From Candidatus Magasanikbacteria bacterium GW2011_GWC2_45_8 (GTDB taxonomy: Bacteria > Patescibacteriota > Patescibacteriia > Magasanikbacterales > UBA10146): a DNA stretch of 10,705 nucleotides. Below, in pieces: positions 1 through 6,468 of this stretch; within the stretch, counting starts at the first letter, position 1, and every line of letters begins with the position of its first letter. The notes beneath the pieces are model-generated. The model saw only the letters and a program-made list of their open reading frames with translations. It was not told where the DNA came from and searched no databases. Location: assembly GCA_001001925.1 (NCBI GenBank), contig LCLH01000019.1, positions 1 through 10,705 on the forward strand, written 5' to 3'. The position numbers and the translations under genes are program-made.

Positions 1-219
1 ACAGGCGCCCCACGCCCACACCAAAATACGGCTGGATGCGGTACGTTGCAAGTACCACGCATAGAAAAGCGCTCCTGTGGCGCCCATCCAGAGTTTTATG
101 CCCGCGTAAAGAGACGCGAGGTTGCCTTCTTTGTCTAAGTCAAAAAAACCAAGTGAGCGACGCAAAAAAATATGCGCGAGTACAATCAGTAAATCAAAAA
201 GAAAAAAAATCCACAGCAT
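1..219 (-). CDS. Unrecognised integral membrane protein, N-terminal 73 residues only (cut by left edge)
   Basis: An open frame of 73 codons starts at ATG 219 (minus strand) and is still open at position 1, so only the N-terminus is seen. The protein begins with a strongly hydrophobic stretch (residues 1-19, MLWIFFLFDLLIVLAHIFL) followed by RR, which fits a first membrane segment with its positive side inside. A short polar stretch (FFDLDKEGN) follows, then a second hydrophobic, aromatic-rich segment at about residues 35-57 (GIKLWMGATGALFYAWYL), and a third begins near residue 63. The gene starts 24 bases after the ATPase stop codon on the same strand, so the two are probably co-transcribed. 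I do not recognise the family, and no catalytic motif is visible. There is no Shine-Dalgarno motif; the start follows an A/T-rich run. I am fairly sure it is coding because the hydrophobic pattern is coherent and the frame is unbroken, but its function is unknown. Confidence 0.6.
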   Translation of the reverse strand, partial: MLWIFFLFDLLIVLAHIFLRRSLGFFDLDKEGNLASLYAGIKLWMGATGALFYAWYLQRTASSRILVWAWGAC

Positions 220-243
220 AAAATAAAATTTTGTGAGGAGTGT

Positions 244-2772
244 TTAAATTCTCTCCTCTTTGTGGAAGTAATAAAAAATATGTTTGACTACCTCTACCAT
301 TAGGAGATACACCACCACAAGGCCCATGATGGTGAAGAGAATAGGGAGAGGTAAGGGAGAAAATCCAAAGAAACTGCTTATTGGTGAGACCGCCAAAACC
401 GTGCCGATCCCCAAAATTCCCAAGGTGGCAATCACAACCGGCGCGCTCGGACTTGATTGTATGAAGGGAATTCTGCGCGTGCGTATGACGTAAATCACGA
501 GGATTTGCGTAGCAAGTGATTCTATAAACCATCCTGCTTGAAATGTTGAGCTCTGAAGATGAAACACGCTGTACAAAAGATAAAATGTTATCAAATCAAA
601 GAGAGAACTCACCGGCCCAAAAACGTACATGAAATTTCGTACAAATTTAATATCCCAATGTTTGGGTTTTTTTAAGTAAGTCTTATCCACGCAATCAAGC
701 GGAATAGAGAGTTGCGAAAAATCGTACAAAAAATTATTCAAAAGAATTTGTCCGGGCAACATGGGAAAGAAGGGGAGGTAGAGCGCCGCGCCGATCATGC
801 TCAACATATTGCCAAAGTTTGAACTCAATCCCATCATCAGATATTTCATGGTATTGCCAAACGTCTTGCGCCCTTCCAGCACGCCTTCCATCAATTCCCT
901 AAGGCTTTTTTTCATTAAAATTATATCGGCGGTTTCTTTTGCCACATCAACCGCGTTGCTTACGGAAATTCCAACGTCGGCCGCTTTGAGCGATAGCGCG
1001 TCGTTGATGCCGTCTCCCAAATATCCCACCACCAACCCTTGCGCGCGCAGAGCCATTATGAGTCTTTCTTTTTGATTGGGAGAGAGGCGCGCAAAAATGT
1101 TTGCGTGTTCAGCTTTGTGCGCGATTGCCGCGTCGCTCATGGTATTAATATCCATTTCATCTCCAAGCACAACTCCTTTAATCTCCATGCCCAGATCTTC
1201 GCAAATTTTTCTTGTGACGAGCGGGCTGTCGCCGGTCAAAATTTTAATATCCACCCCGTGCTGTTTCATGAAGATAAGCGTTTCACGGGCGCTTTCTTTT
1301 GGAGGATCATAAAAAGCGACAAAACCGGTGAGCGTCATCTCGTGTTCATCGCGAGCGGCGTAAGAAGACTGTATTTTTTTGATATTTTTGGTGGCAACCG
1401 CAAGCACTCTAAACCCGTCCGCACTCAATTTTTCATAAAGAGCATTGCATTCTTTGCGTTTTGACTCGGTAAGCTCCGCGTGTTTTCCCTCTATTTCGTA
1501 TGAGGTGCAAATTTTAAATAGTTCTTCAGGTGCGCCCTTGGTGGTCATTTTCCTCGCACCATCTTCTTCATAAATAATAGAAGATCGTTTGCGCAAGAAA
1601 TCATAAGGAATTTCGTCAATTTTTTTAAGGTCACCTATGCTCAAATGCTTGTAAGCAAGGATTGCGTGATCCAAAACGCTTCGGATCCCTGTTTCAAACG
1701 CGCCATTGATGTAGGCATAGCGCAAGGGATCTTCTGAAGGGTTGCCATGGACATCAAGGTGTTTGACGAGTGTTATTTTGTCTTCGGTGAGCGTGCCGGT
1801 TTTATCCGTGCAAAGCACGTCCATACTGCCAAAGTCAGGGATTGCGCTTTGTCGTTTTACAATAACGCCATTCTTTGCCATTTTGATGGAGCCCTTTGCC
1901 ATGTTGACGCTCATAATCATGGGGAGCAGTTCCGGTGTTAGCCCTACTGCCACGGCGAGCGCGAAAATGAGTGAATCCAGCAGGTCTTTGTGGCGGAGAG
2001 CATTGATCAGCAGAATAACAAGCACTACACCGACAATCATTTTTATAATAAGCATTCCAAAGTTGTTGATGCCTATCTCAAACGCGTTGATTTCGTCCGG
2101 CGCGTTTAATTCTCGTGCCAGCATGCCGTACTCGGTGCGCGCTCCCGTGCGCACCACAACATAACGCGCAAAACCGGACACCACGTTTGTTCCGGAAAAG
2201 ACCACCCCTTGGTTGGGTTCCATGTCTTGAATGATTTTTTCTACCGGGAAGCTTTCACCGGTGAGCGCGGCTTCATTAACAAAAAAATCATCAGCTTCAA
2301 TGAGGCACCCATCCGCGGGAATAATGTCTCCGGCGGAAAGAAGAACTACATCTCCTGGCACCAAACAATGTGTGAAGAGTTCTTTTTTTACATCGTCGCG
2401 CAACACGCCGGCGCGCACTGCGAGTCTTTTGGCGATTTTTTCCGCGGCTTTGTTTGATTTATGCTCCTGATAAAAATTCAGCGTAACGCCGAGTAAAACC
2501 ATTGAAATAATAATCACAAAATTTTGTATCTCGCCCATAACGCCGGAAACTGCCGCCGCGATCAAAAGAATTATGATGAGAGGATTTTTAAAGTACGAAA
2601 GAAATTTGAGAATCGTATTTTGTCTCTTTTTTTTAATCAATTCGTTCGGGCCGTATTGTTTTAGCCTTCGTTTTGCTTCTTCGTTGGTGAGCCCTTTTTC
2701 ATTAGCGTTCAGTGTTTTCAAGATTTCTTCCAAAGGCATTTTTTGATAGTGTTCAAGCATGTCTTGTTTCAT
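244..2772 (-). CDS. mgtA: P-type cation-transporting ATPase, magnesium-translocating (MgtA/MgtB) type
   Basis: An ATP-driven inner-membrane cation pump of 842 residues; E. coli MgtA is about 900. In order it shows an N-terminal cation-ATPase domain (LTNEEAKRRLKQYGPNEL), paired membrane helices near 63-100, the actuator domain with TGES (171-174), helix M4 with GLTPELLPM near 277, the phosphorylation loop with DKTGT (Asp323), the nucleotide-binding KGAPEE near 412, TGD (513-515) and GDGIND (586-591), then C-terminal helices. The stretch after DKTGT (DKITLVKHLDVHG) and the M6 stretch LYDFSQLSIPLDCVD resemble the Mg-import subgroup rather than Ca pumps; this substrate call is inference. The frame stays open upstream to 2997, but that extension overlaps thyA and both promoters, so I start at ATG 2772, just downstream of an extended -10 box. 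ATG 2760 is an alternative. No Shine-Dalgarno motif precedes either. Confidence 0.85.
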   Translation of the reverse strand: MKQDMLEHYQKMPLEEILKTLNANEKGLTNEEAKRRLKQYGPNELIKKKRQNTILKFLSYFKNPLIIILLIAAAVSGVMGEIQNFVIIISMVLLGVTLNFYQEHKSNKAAEKIAKRLAVRAGVLRDDVKKELFTHCLVPGDVVLLSAGDIIPADGCLIEADDFFVNEAALTGESFPVEKIIQDMEPNQGVVFSGTNVVSGFARYVVVRTGARTEYGMLARELNAPDEINAFEIGINNFGMLIIKMIVGVVLVILLINALRHKDLLDSLIFALAVAVGLTPELLPMIMSVNMAKGSIKMAKNGVIVKRQSAIPDFGSMDVLCTDKTGTLTEDKITLVKHLDVHGNPSEDPLRYAYINGAFETGIRSVLDHAILAYKHLSIGDLKKIDEIPYDFLRKRSSIIYEEDGARKMTTKGAPEELFKICTSYEIEGKHAELTESKRKECNALYEKLSADGFRVLAVATKNIKKIQSSYAARDEHEMTLTGFVAFYDPPKESARETLIFMKQHGVDIKILTGDSPLVTRKICEDLGMEIKGVVLGDEMDINTMSDAAIAHKAEHANIFARLSPNQKERLIMALRAQGLVVGYLGDGINDALSLKAADVGISVSNAVDVAKETADIILMKKSLRELMEGVLEGRKTFGNTMKYLMMGLSSNFGNMLSMIGAALYLPFFPMLPGQILLNNFLYDFSQLSIPLDCVDKTYLKKPKHWDIKFVRNFMYVFGPVSSLFDLITFYLLYSVFHLQSSTFQAGWFIESLATQILVIYVIRTRRIPFIQSSPSAPVVIATLGILGIGTVLAVSPISSFFGFSPLPLPILFTIMGLVVVYLLMVEVVKHIFYYFHKEERI

Positions 2773-2808
2773 GGGAGCTGGACATAATGACTTAAATTTT
2801 CCTCTTCC

Positions 2809-2817
2809 ACTATACCA
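2809..2817 (-). promoter_or_regulatory. Probable extended -10 promoter for the ATPase gene
   Basis: Read on the minus strand, TGG followed by TATAGT (TATAGT at 2814-2809) matches the extended -10 pattern TGn-TATAAT. The region where a -35 box would lie is weak (CTGCTT or TGCTTT at 16-17 bp), which is tolerated by extended -10 promoters. Transcription would start near 2802, leaving a leader of about 30 bases before ATG 2772. It lies in the divergent spacer shared with thyA. Confidence 0.45.
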
Positions 2818-2851
2818 AATTTTAACAAAAAAAGCAGGGGCTGTGCCCGTT

Positions 2852-2880
2852 TTGTCAAAATGCTTGTCATGGGTTATACT
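2852..2880 (+). promoter_or_regulatory. Probable sigma-70-type promoter for thyA, near-leaderless
   Basis: A -35 box TTGTCA (2852-2857) and a -10 box TATACT (2875-2880) are separated by exactly 17 bp. Transcription would start near 2886-2888, which leaves only a few bases, or none, before ATG 2890. This position rules out the ATGs at 2860 and 2881 as starts for transcripts made from here, because 2860 lies in the spacer and 2881 directly abuts the -10 box. Confidence 0.6.
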
Positions 2881-2889
2881 ATGAGTACT

Positions 2890-3762
2890 ATGAAAGCCTA
2901 TCTTGATATTGTGCGCGCCATATTGGAAAGAGGGGAGAAAAAAAGCAATCGCACAGGCGTAGACACTATTGCCATCGCGGGCGCTATGTTTGAGCATGAC
3001 ATGTCAAAAGGCTTCCCCATGCTTACCACAAAGAAAGTGCCTTTTAAGCTGGTGGCTTCAGAATTGGAATTTTTTATAAAAGGGATTACTGACAAAAAAT
3101 GGCTTCAAGACCGTAATAATCATATTTGGGATGAGTGGTGCACACCTTTAAAAGTTCCGTATGCAACCGATGAAGAAACAAAAAAAAAGATGTTTGAAGA
3201 ACGGGATTTGGGTACGATTTACGGCTGGGAATGGCGGCATTTTGGCGCGAGTTATAAAACATACGATACCGACTACACCGGACAAGGAGTTGATCAATTA
3301 AAGAAAGTGGTTGATACCTTAAAAAAAGATCCCAACAATCGTAGAATGTTAGTTCTTGCATGGAACCCGCTTGATGTGGACAAGGCATTACCTCCTTATT
3401 GCCATTACGGTTTCCAAGTAACCGTCATCAATGGCAAATTGAATTTACTGTGGAATCAGCGTTCCGTTGACACTATGCTGGGGTTACCTTTTAATATCAC
3501 GAGCTACGCTCTTTTATTGCATCTCTTGGCAAAAGAAACAGGATTGCAAGAAGGAAAATTGGTAGGCTTTTTAGCGGATACTCATATCTATGTAAATCAT
3601 CTGGACGGCGCGCGTGAACAGCTTGCGCGCGACCCCAACACGTACCCTCTGCCGCGCATTGAGACGCCAAACTTTACTTCCATTTTTGATTGGAAATACG
3701 AAGACTCACAAGTGGTGGGCTATCAGAGTTATCCCAGGATTTCTTTTGAAATTGCCGTATGA
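2890..3762 (+). CDS. thyA: Thymidylate synthase
   Basis: Makes dTMP from dUMP using methylene-tetrahydrofolate, releasing dihydrofolate; cytosolic. The 290-residue product carries the phosphate-binding pair RR (151-152, in NNRRMLVLAWNP), the catalytic Cys171-His172 (LPPYCH), the dUMP-binding QRSVD, then GLPFNITSYALL, and DTHIYVNH near the folate/deoxyribose site, ending in the typical ...ISFEIAV. E. coli ThyA has 264 residues and L. casei 316, so the length is normal. The residue before the catalytic Cys is Tyr where the family signature has Pro. The start at 2890 is chosen from the promoter position; 2881 would add only three residues. The stop TGA overlaps the ATG of the next gene (ATGA), so translation is probably coupled to the reductase that would recycle its dihydrofolate product. 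Confidence 0.95.
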   Translation: MKAYLDIVRAILERGEKKSNRTGVDTIAIAGAMFEHDMSKGFPMLTTKKVPFKLVASELEFFIKGITDKKWLQDRNNHIWDEWCTPLKVPYATDEETKKKMFEERDLGTIYGWEWRHFGASYKTYDTDYTGQGVDQLKKVVDTLKKDPNNRRMLVLAWNPLDVDKALPPYCHYGFQVTVINGKLNLLWNQRSVDTMLGLPFNITSYALLLHLLAKETGLQEGKLVGFLADTHIYVNHLDGAREQLARDPNTYPLPRIETPNFTSIFDWKYEDSQVVGYQSYPRISFEIAV

Positions 3763-4268
3763 AAGCAGTTTTACTCATGGCTATAACCCTTGACGGCAAG
3801 ATTGCAAAACACACCACACATCCAGCCACATGGACAAGCAAAGCGGACAAAAAGGTGTTTATAGAAGCCACAAAAAACGCGGGTGTGATAATCATGGGCC
3901 AGACAACCTATGACACCATTGGGCGTCCTTTGCCCGGGCGTTTGAATGTGGTCATGAATCCGGAGCCGGACCGCACAAAAAATATCCCCGATACGCTTGA
4001 GTTTACCAACACCCAGCCGCCGGAACTTTTGAAAGAACTGGAGGCGCGCGGATTTTCCACAGTGATTGTAGGCGGCGGGTCTACCATAAACGGATTATTT
4101 TTAAGCCAAGGACTCTTGGATGAAGTGTGGCTCACCATAGAACCGCGCCTTTTTGGGGAAGGATTGTCTCTGTTTAGAGGAGCGGATGTTGATATATCTT
4201 TGCAATTGATTGAAGTGAAAAAACTTGACGAAAATGTTTTGCAAGTGAAATATAAAATTATAAAATAA
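3759..4268 (+). CDS. RibD_C / dihydrofolate-reductase-fold reductase, probable DHFR
   Basis: A 169-residue NAD(P)H-dependent reductase of the RibD C-terminal family (DHFR fold). It opens with the family start MAITLDGKIA, has IIMGQTTYDTIGRPLPGRLNVVM (nucleotide-binding region of the fold) at about residues 45-67, and the strong C-terminal signature GGGSTINGLFL...LLDEVWLTIEPRLFGEGLSLF. In riboflavin synthesis this fold reduces the ribosyl side chain of the pyrimidine, but no deaminase domain is fused here and no other rib gene is in the window. Its start overlaps the thyA stop by 4 bp (ATGA), so the most economical reading is that it serves as the dihydrofolate reductase partnered with ThyA. 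The fold is secure; the DHFR activity is inferred from context only. A riboflavin-pathway or other pterin reductase remains possible. Confidence 0.8.
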   Translation: MKAVLLMAITLDGKIAKHTTHPATWTSKADKKVFIEATKNAGVIIMGQTTYDTIGRPLPGRLNVVMNPEPDRTKNIPDTLEFTNTQPPELLKELEARGFSTVIVGGGSTINGLFLSQGLLDEVWLTIEPRLFGEGLSLFRGADVDISLQLIEVKKLDENVLQVKYKIIK

Positions 4269-4270
4269 CT

Positions 4271-5617
4271 ATGGCACATCATGAACACGCGCTTTCGCAA
4301 GCGCATGTTGTCGCGGTTGACATGGGGTACGGACACCAGCGAGCGGCGTTTCCTTTGCGGCATTTGGCGCCGGAGAGCCAAGTAATTTATGCGGACGCCT
4401 ACGAGGGCATTCCTTTGGACGATGAAAAAATTTGGAAAGAAAGTCGGATTTTTTATGAATTTATTTCCCGTTTCAAACGAGTACCGCTCATTGGAGAGCT
4501 CGCCTTTAAGGTTTTTGATAATCTCCAAAAAATTCCTAATTTCTATCCTCGCAGAGACCTCTCTCATAATACACTCTATCTCAAAGAGCTTTACGCTTTG
4601 ATTCATAAAAAGCGATGGGGTGAGCACTTGATACAAAAGCTCAATAAAAATCCTTTGCCGCTCATTACCAGTTTTTTTGCGGTGGCATTTATGGCGGAAG
4701 AACTCAATTACGAAGGAGACATTTATTGCATCATTTGCGATGCTGACATTTCACGCACGTGGGCGCCGCTTGATCCGCAAAAAAGCCGCATCAAATATTT
4801 TGCGTCATGTTCGCGCACCGCGGAGCGCCTCAAGCTCTACGGAGTGAGTTCGGAGAACATTTTTCTTACCGGATTCCCTTTGCCCGAAGAAAATTTGGGC
4901 GGAGAAGATTTGTTGGCGCTCAAAGAAGATCTCCAGCATCGTTTGATTAATTTAGACCCTCAAGAGCATTATCTCTTGCGCTATTCAGAAGTGGTACAGC
5001 ATGCCATTGGCATAGAGCACGTAGGACACAAGAGCAATCATCCTCTCACCCTCACGTTTGCTGTGGGAGGCGCAGGCGCACAGCGTGAGATTGGCGCAGC
5101 AGCGGTCAAAAGTCTTAAGAAAAAAATTCAAAACAACGAATTGGCGCTCATTCTTGTGGCAGGCATTAACAAAGAGGTGACTGCGTATTTTGAAAATGAA
5201 TTGGCGCGAGCTGGGCTCAAAAATCATCCGAATACGCGCGTCATAGACGGTCCAACCAAAAATGATTATTTTTCGGAGTTTGATAAAGCGTTGCGCCACA
5301 CTGATATCTTATGGACCAAACCGTCCGAATTGAGTTTTTACGCCGGGTTGGGGATTCCGATTATTATGGCGCCTTCCATTGGTTCACAGGAAGATTTTAA
5401 CCGCACGTGGCTCAAAACCGTTGGCGCGGGCATTACGCAAAATGATCCGCGTTTTGCCGATGAGTGGATTTTTGACTGGCTCAACAACGGACTTTTGGCC
5501 GCCGCCGCCATGCAAGGGTTTTTGGAAATTCCTAAAACAGGCACGTATAACATAGAGCAGATAGTGGGAAGCAGAAAAGAAAAAGCCAAACCGGCGGAAA
5601 TGGTTTTGCAGACTTGA
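4271..5617 (+). CDS. Putative GT-B glycosyltransferase (GT28/MGDG-synthase/MurG-like), function unknown
   Basis: A 448-residue protein that I cannot assign to a named family but which has a two-lobed GT-B glycosyltransferase look. The N-terminal lobe opens with VVAVDMGYGHQRAA (14-26), comparable to the GxGHxxAA acceptor-side loop of diacylglycerol glucosyltransferases and MGDG synthases. It continues with CDADISRTWAPLDP (156-169) and a CSRTAERLKLYGVSSENIFLTGFPL segment (180-204), the usual 'secondary screening, then (v)TG.P' link. The C-terminal lobe begins at LTLTFAVGGAGAQRE (259-272) and has TKPSELSFYAGLGIPIIMAPSIGSQEDFNRTWL (349-381), matching the donor-binding 'kpg..e....g.P.i..p...Q..N' region. 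It starts 2 bp after the reductase stop, so it is likely in the thyA transcription unit, though a functional link to folate metabolism is not evident. No membrane segment is visible. The acceptor could be a lipid or envelope sugar; this is inference. Confidence 0.6.
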   Translation: MAHHEHALSQAHVVAVDMGYGHQRAAFPLRHLAPESQVIYADAYEGIPLDDEKIWKESRIFYEFISRFKRVPLIGELAFKVFDNLQKIPNFYPRRDLSHNTLYLKELYALIHKKRWGEHLIQKLNKNPLPLITSFFAVAFMAEELNYEGDIYCIICDADISRTWAPLDPQKSRIKYFASCSRTAERLKLYGVSSENIFLTGFPLPEENLGGEDLLALKEDLQHRLINLDPQEHYLLRYSEVVQHAIGIEHVGHKSNHPLTLTFAVGGAGAQREIGAAAVKSLKKKIQNNELALILVAGINKEVTAYFENELARAGLKNHPNTRVIDGPTKNDYFSEFDKALRHTDILWTKPSELSFYAGLGIPIIMAPSIGSQEDFNRTWLKTVGAGITQNDPRFADEWIFDWLNNGLLAAAAMQGFLEIPKTGTYNIEQIVGSRKEKAKPAEMVLQT

Positions 5618-5622
5618 TTTTT

Positions 5623-5632
5623 GTGATATACT
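5623..5632 (+). promoter_or_regulatory. Probable extended -10 promoter for sodA
   Basis: TGA followed by TATACT (TATACT at 5627-5632) fits an extended -10 element and has the same -10 hexamer as the thyA promoter. The -35 zone (5604-5609, TTTTGC) is poor. Transcription would start near 5638-5640, giving a leader of about 53 bases that contains the hairpin at 5653-5671. Confidence 0.45.
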
Positions 5633-5636
5633 GCAG

Positions 5637-5671
5637 GATGCCTTTTCTCGGCAGATGCCCCGAAGGCATCT
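5637..5671 (+). promoter_or_regulatory. Hairpin in the sodA leader with two competing left arms
   Basis: AGATGCC (5653-5659) and GGCATCT (5665-5671) form a perfect 7-bp stem around a 5-base loop (CCGAA). A second copy of the left arm, GATGCC at 5637-5642, could pair with the same right arm instead. The downstream run is A/T-rich (5672-5690) and leads straight to ATG 5692. The T-rich stretch starts about 10 bases after the stem and is interrupted, so a classical terminator for the upstream unit is possible but not convincing. A leader hairpin that shields or stabilises the sodA mRNA fits equally well. Confidence 0.4.
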
Positions 5672-5691
5672 CAAATTAATTTATTTTTTCT

Positions 5692-6300
5692 ATGTACTTA
5701 CCCAAACTCGTTCCCAAGGAATATAATTTTACAAATGTAACGGGTATCTCGCAAAAGACGCTTGATATTCATTACAACAAACTCTATAAGGGTTATGTGG
5801 CAAAAGCAAATGAAGTCAATGAAAAATTGCGCGTGTTTGGGCTTGGCGGGGGAGACGTGGAAACGGTGAACCCGAGCTACCATGAATTGCGTGCCTTGCG
5901 GGACGCGGAAACATTTGTGCGCAACGCGGTGTATCTTCACGAAGATTATTTTGAGATTTTGGGCGGAGACGGCGTGCCGGGCGGAACGCTCAAATCAGCA
6001 ATCATTGAAAAATGGGGAAACTACGAAAATTTTGAACGCTACTACCAAGCATCATGTATGGTGGCGCGAGGATGGTTGATTCTTGCGTGGAATAGAAATG
6101 ACCAGAAACTAAATATCTTTATGTCCGACGGCCACTCACAGGGCGGCGTATGGAGTTGTGAGCCTGTGCTGGTGTTTGACGCGTATGAACACGCGTATTT
6201 TATAGATTATGGTGCAGACCGCAAAGCATACGTAAAAGATTTCTTCAAAAATTTGAATTGGGACACGCTGGACAAGAAGTTTAAAAAGACGCACGGATAG
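5692..6300 (+). CDS. sodA: Superoxide dismutase, Fe/Mn family
   Basis: Converts superoxide to oxygen and hydrogen peroxide in the cytoplasm. The 202-residue length is normal. The four metal ligands are visible: His27 (DIHYNKLYKGYV), His83 (YLHEDYF), and Asp163 and His167 (FDAYEHAYF). The active-site Tyr corresponding to E. coli Tyr34 is kept as Tyr35. Several second-sphere residues differ from the common enzymes: the position of His30 is Leu31, the usual DxWEHAYY is DAYEHAYF (Trp to Tyr165), and the position that is Gln in typical MnSOD carries His148 (SDGHSQGG). Residues in that area are known to influence metal preference, so I do not commit to Fe or Mn; the symbol sodA is used loosely. It has its own promoter-like sequence and leader, and its stop codon forms the edge of the palindromic element that follows. 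No Shine-Dalgarno motif; the start is preceded by TTTTTTCT. Confidence 0.92.
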   Translation: MYLPKLVPKEYNFTNVTGISQKTLDIHYNKLYKGYVAKANEVNEKLRVFGLGGGDVETVNPSYHELRALRDAETFVRNAVYLHEDYFEILGGDGVPGGTLKSAIIEKWGNYENFERYYQASCMVARGWLILAWNRNDQKLNIFMSDGHSQGGVWSCEPVLVFDAYEHAYFIDYGADRKAYVKDFFKNLNWDTLDKKFKKTHG

Positions 6301-6468
6301 AGATCTACTGCTTAATGCCATTTTGACTGCAATCTCTGAATTTCGGCCAAAATAGCTTCAAAATTGTTCAGCTTAATTTACAATTAAACCTCAAAATTTA
6401 TTCAGCCATTTTGTCTCGAAATTCAGAGATTTCGTTACAAAAGCGCATTAAACAGTATATCTCTCTAT
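6297..6468. repeat. 172-bp near-palindromic intergenic element (copy A, inverted pair)
   Basis: The whole spacer between sodA and the next gene is one large imperfect palindrome centred near 6380 on TTAATT-TAC-AATTAA (6373-6387). Outer arms ATAGAGATCTACTGCTTAAT (from 6297, continuing GC to 6318) and its counterpart at 6445-6468 pair with two mismatches and a 2-base bulge. Inner arms AATCTCTGAATTTCG (6331-6345) and CGAAATTCAGAGATT (6417-6431) pair perfectly over 15 bp. The palindrome takes in the sodA TAG stop and the first two bases of the next ATG. The right arm (6394-6449) is the same 56-bp block found at 8683-8738. Direct repeats TCAAAATTGTTCAGC (6358-6372) and TCAAAATTTATTCAGC (6391-6406) flank the centre. 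Confidence 0.8.
6435..6461 (+). promoter_or_regulatory. Weak candidate promoter inside the right arm of copy A
   Basis: TATATC (6456-6461) lies 5 bases before ATG 6467, which would make the exonuclease mRNA leaderless. The best -35 candidates are TTACAA (6435-6440, spacing 15) or TTCGTT (6431-6436, spacing 19); neither has a good spacing. Confidence 0.25.

Noticed and set aside
1039..1464. Long plus-strand open frames inside the ATPase gene (also 797-1075, 1742-2164, 2209-2457)
   Set aside because: They are antisense shadows of a well-supported gene and show no family resemblance.
2752..2785. A 10-codon leader peptide (minus strand, from ATG 2785) overlapping the ATPase start, reminiscent of the mgtL leader of enteric mgtA
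   Set aside because: It has no proline run, no initiation signal at a sensible distance and overlaps the ATPase start in another frame; a chance frame is more likely.
2773..2997. N-terminal extension of the ATPase frame by 75 residues
   Set aside because: It overlaps the thyA coding region and both divergent promoters, and the residues do not look like an ATPase N-terminus; the family-like sequence begins after ATG 2772.
4389..4601. Plus-strand frame within the glycosyltransferase-like gene and the opposing minus frame 3908-4636
   Set aside because: Out-of-frame shadows of two coherent plus-strand genes.
6373..6387. Xer/dif-type recombination site at the centre of the 172-bp palindrome
   Set aside because: TTAATT-TAC-AATTAA is short and does not show the two 11-bp XerC/XerD arms with a 6-bp centre.
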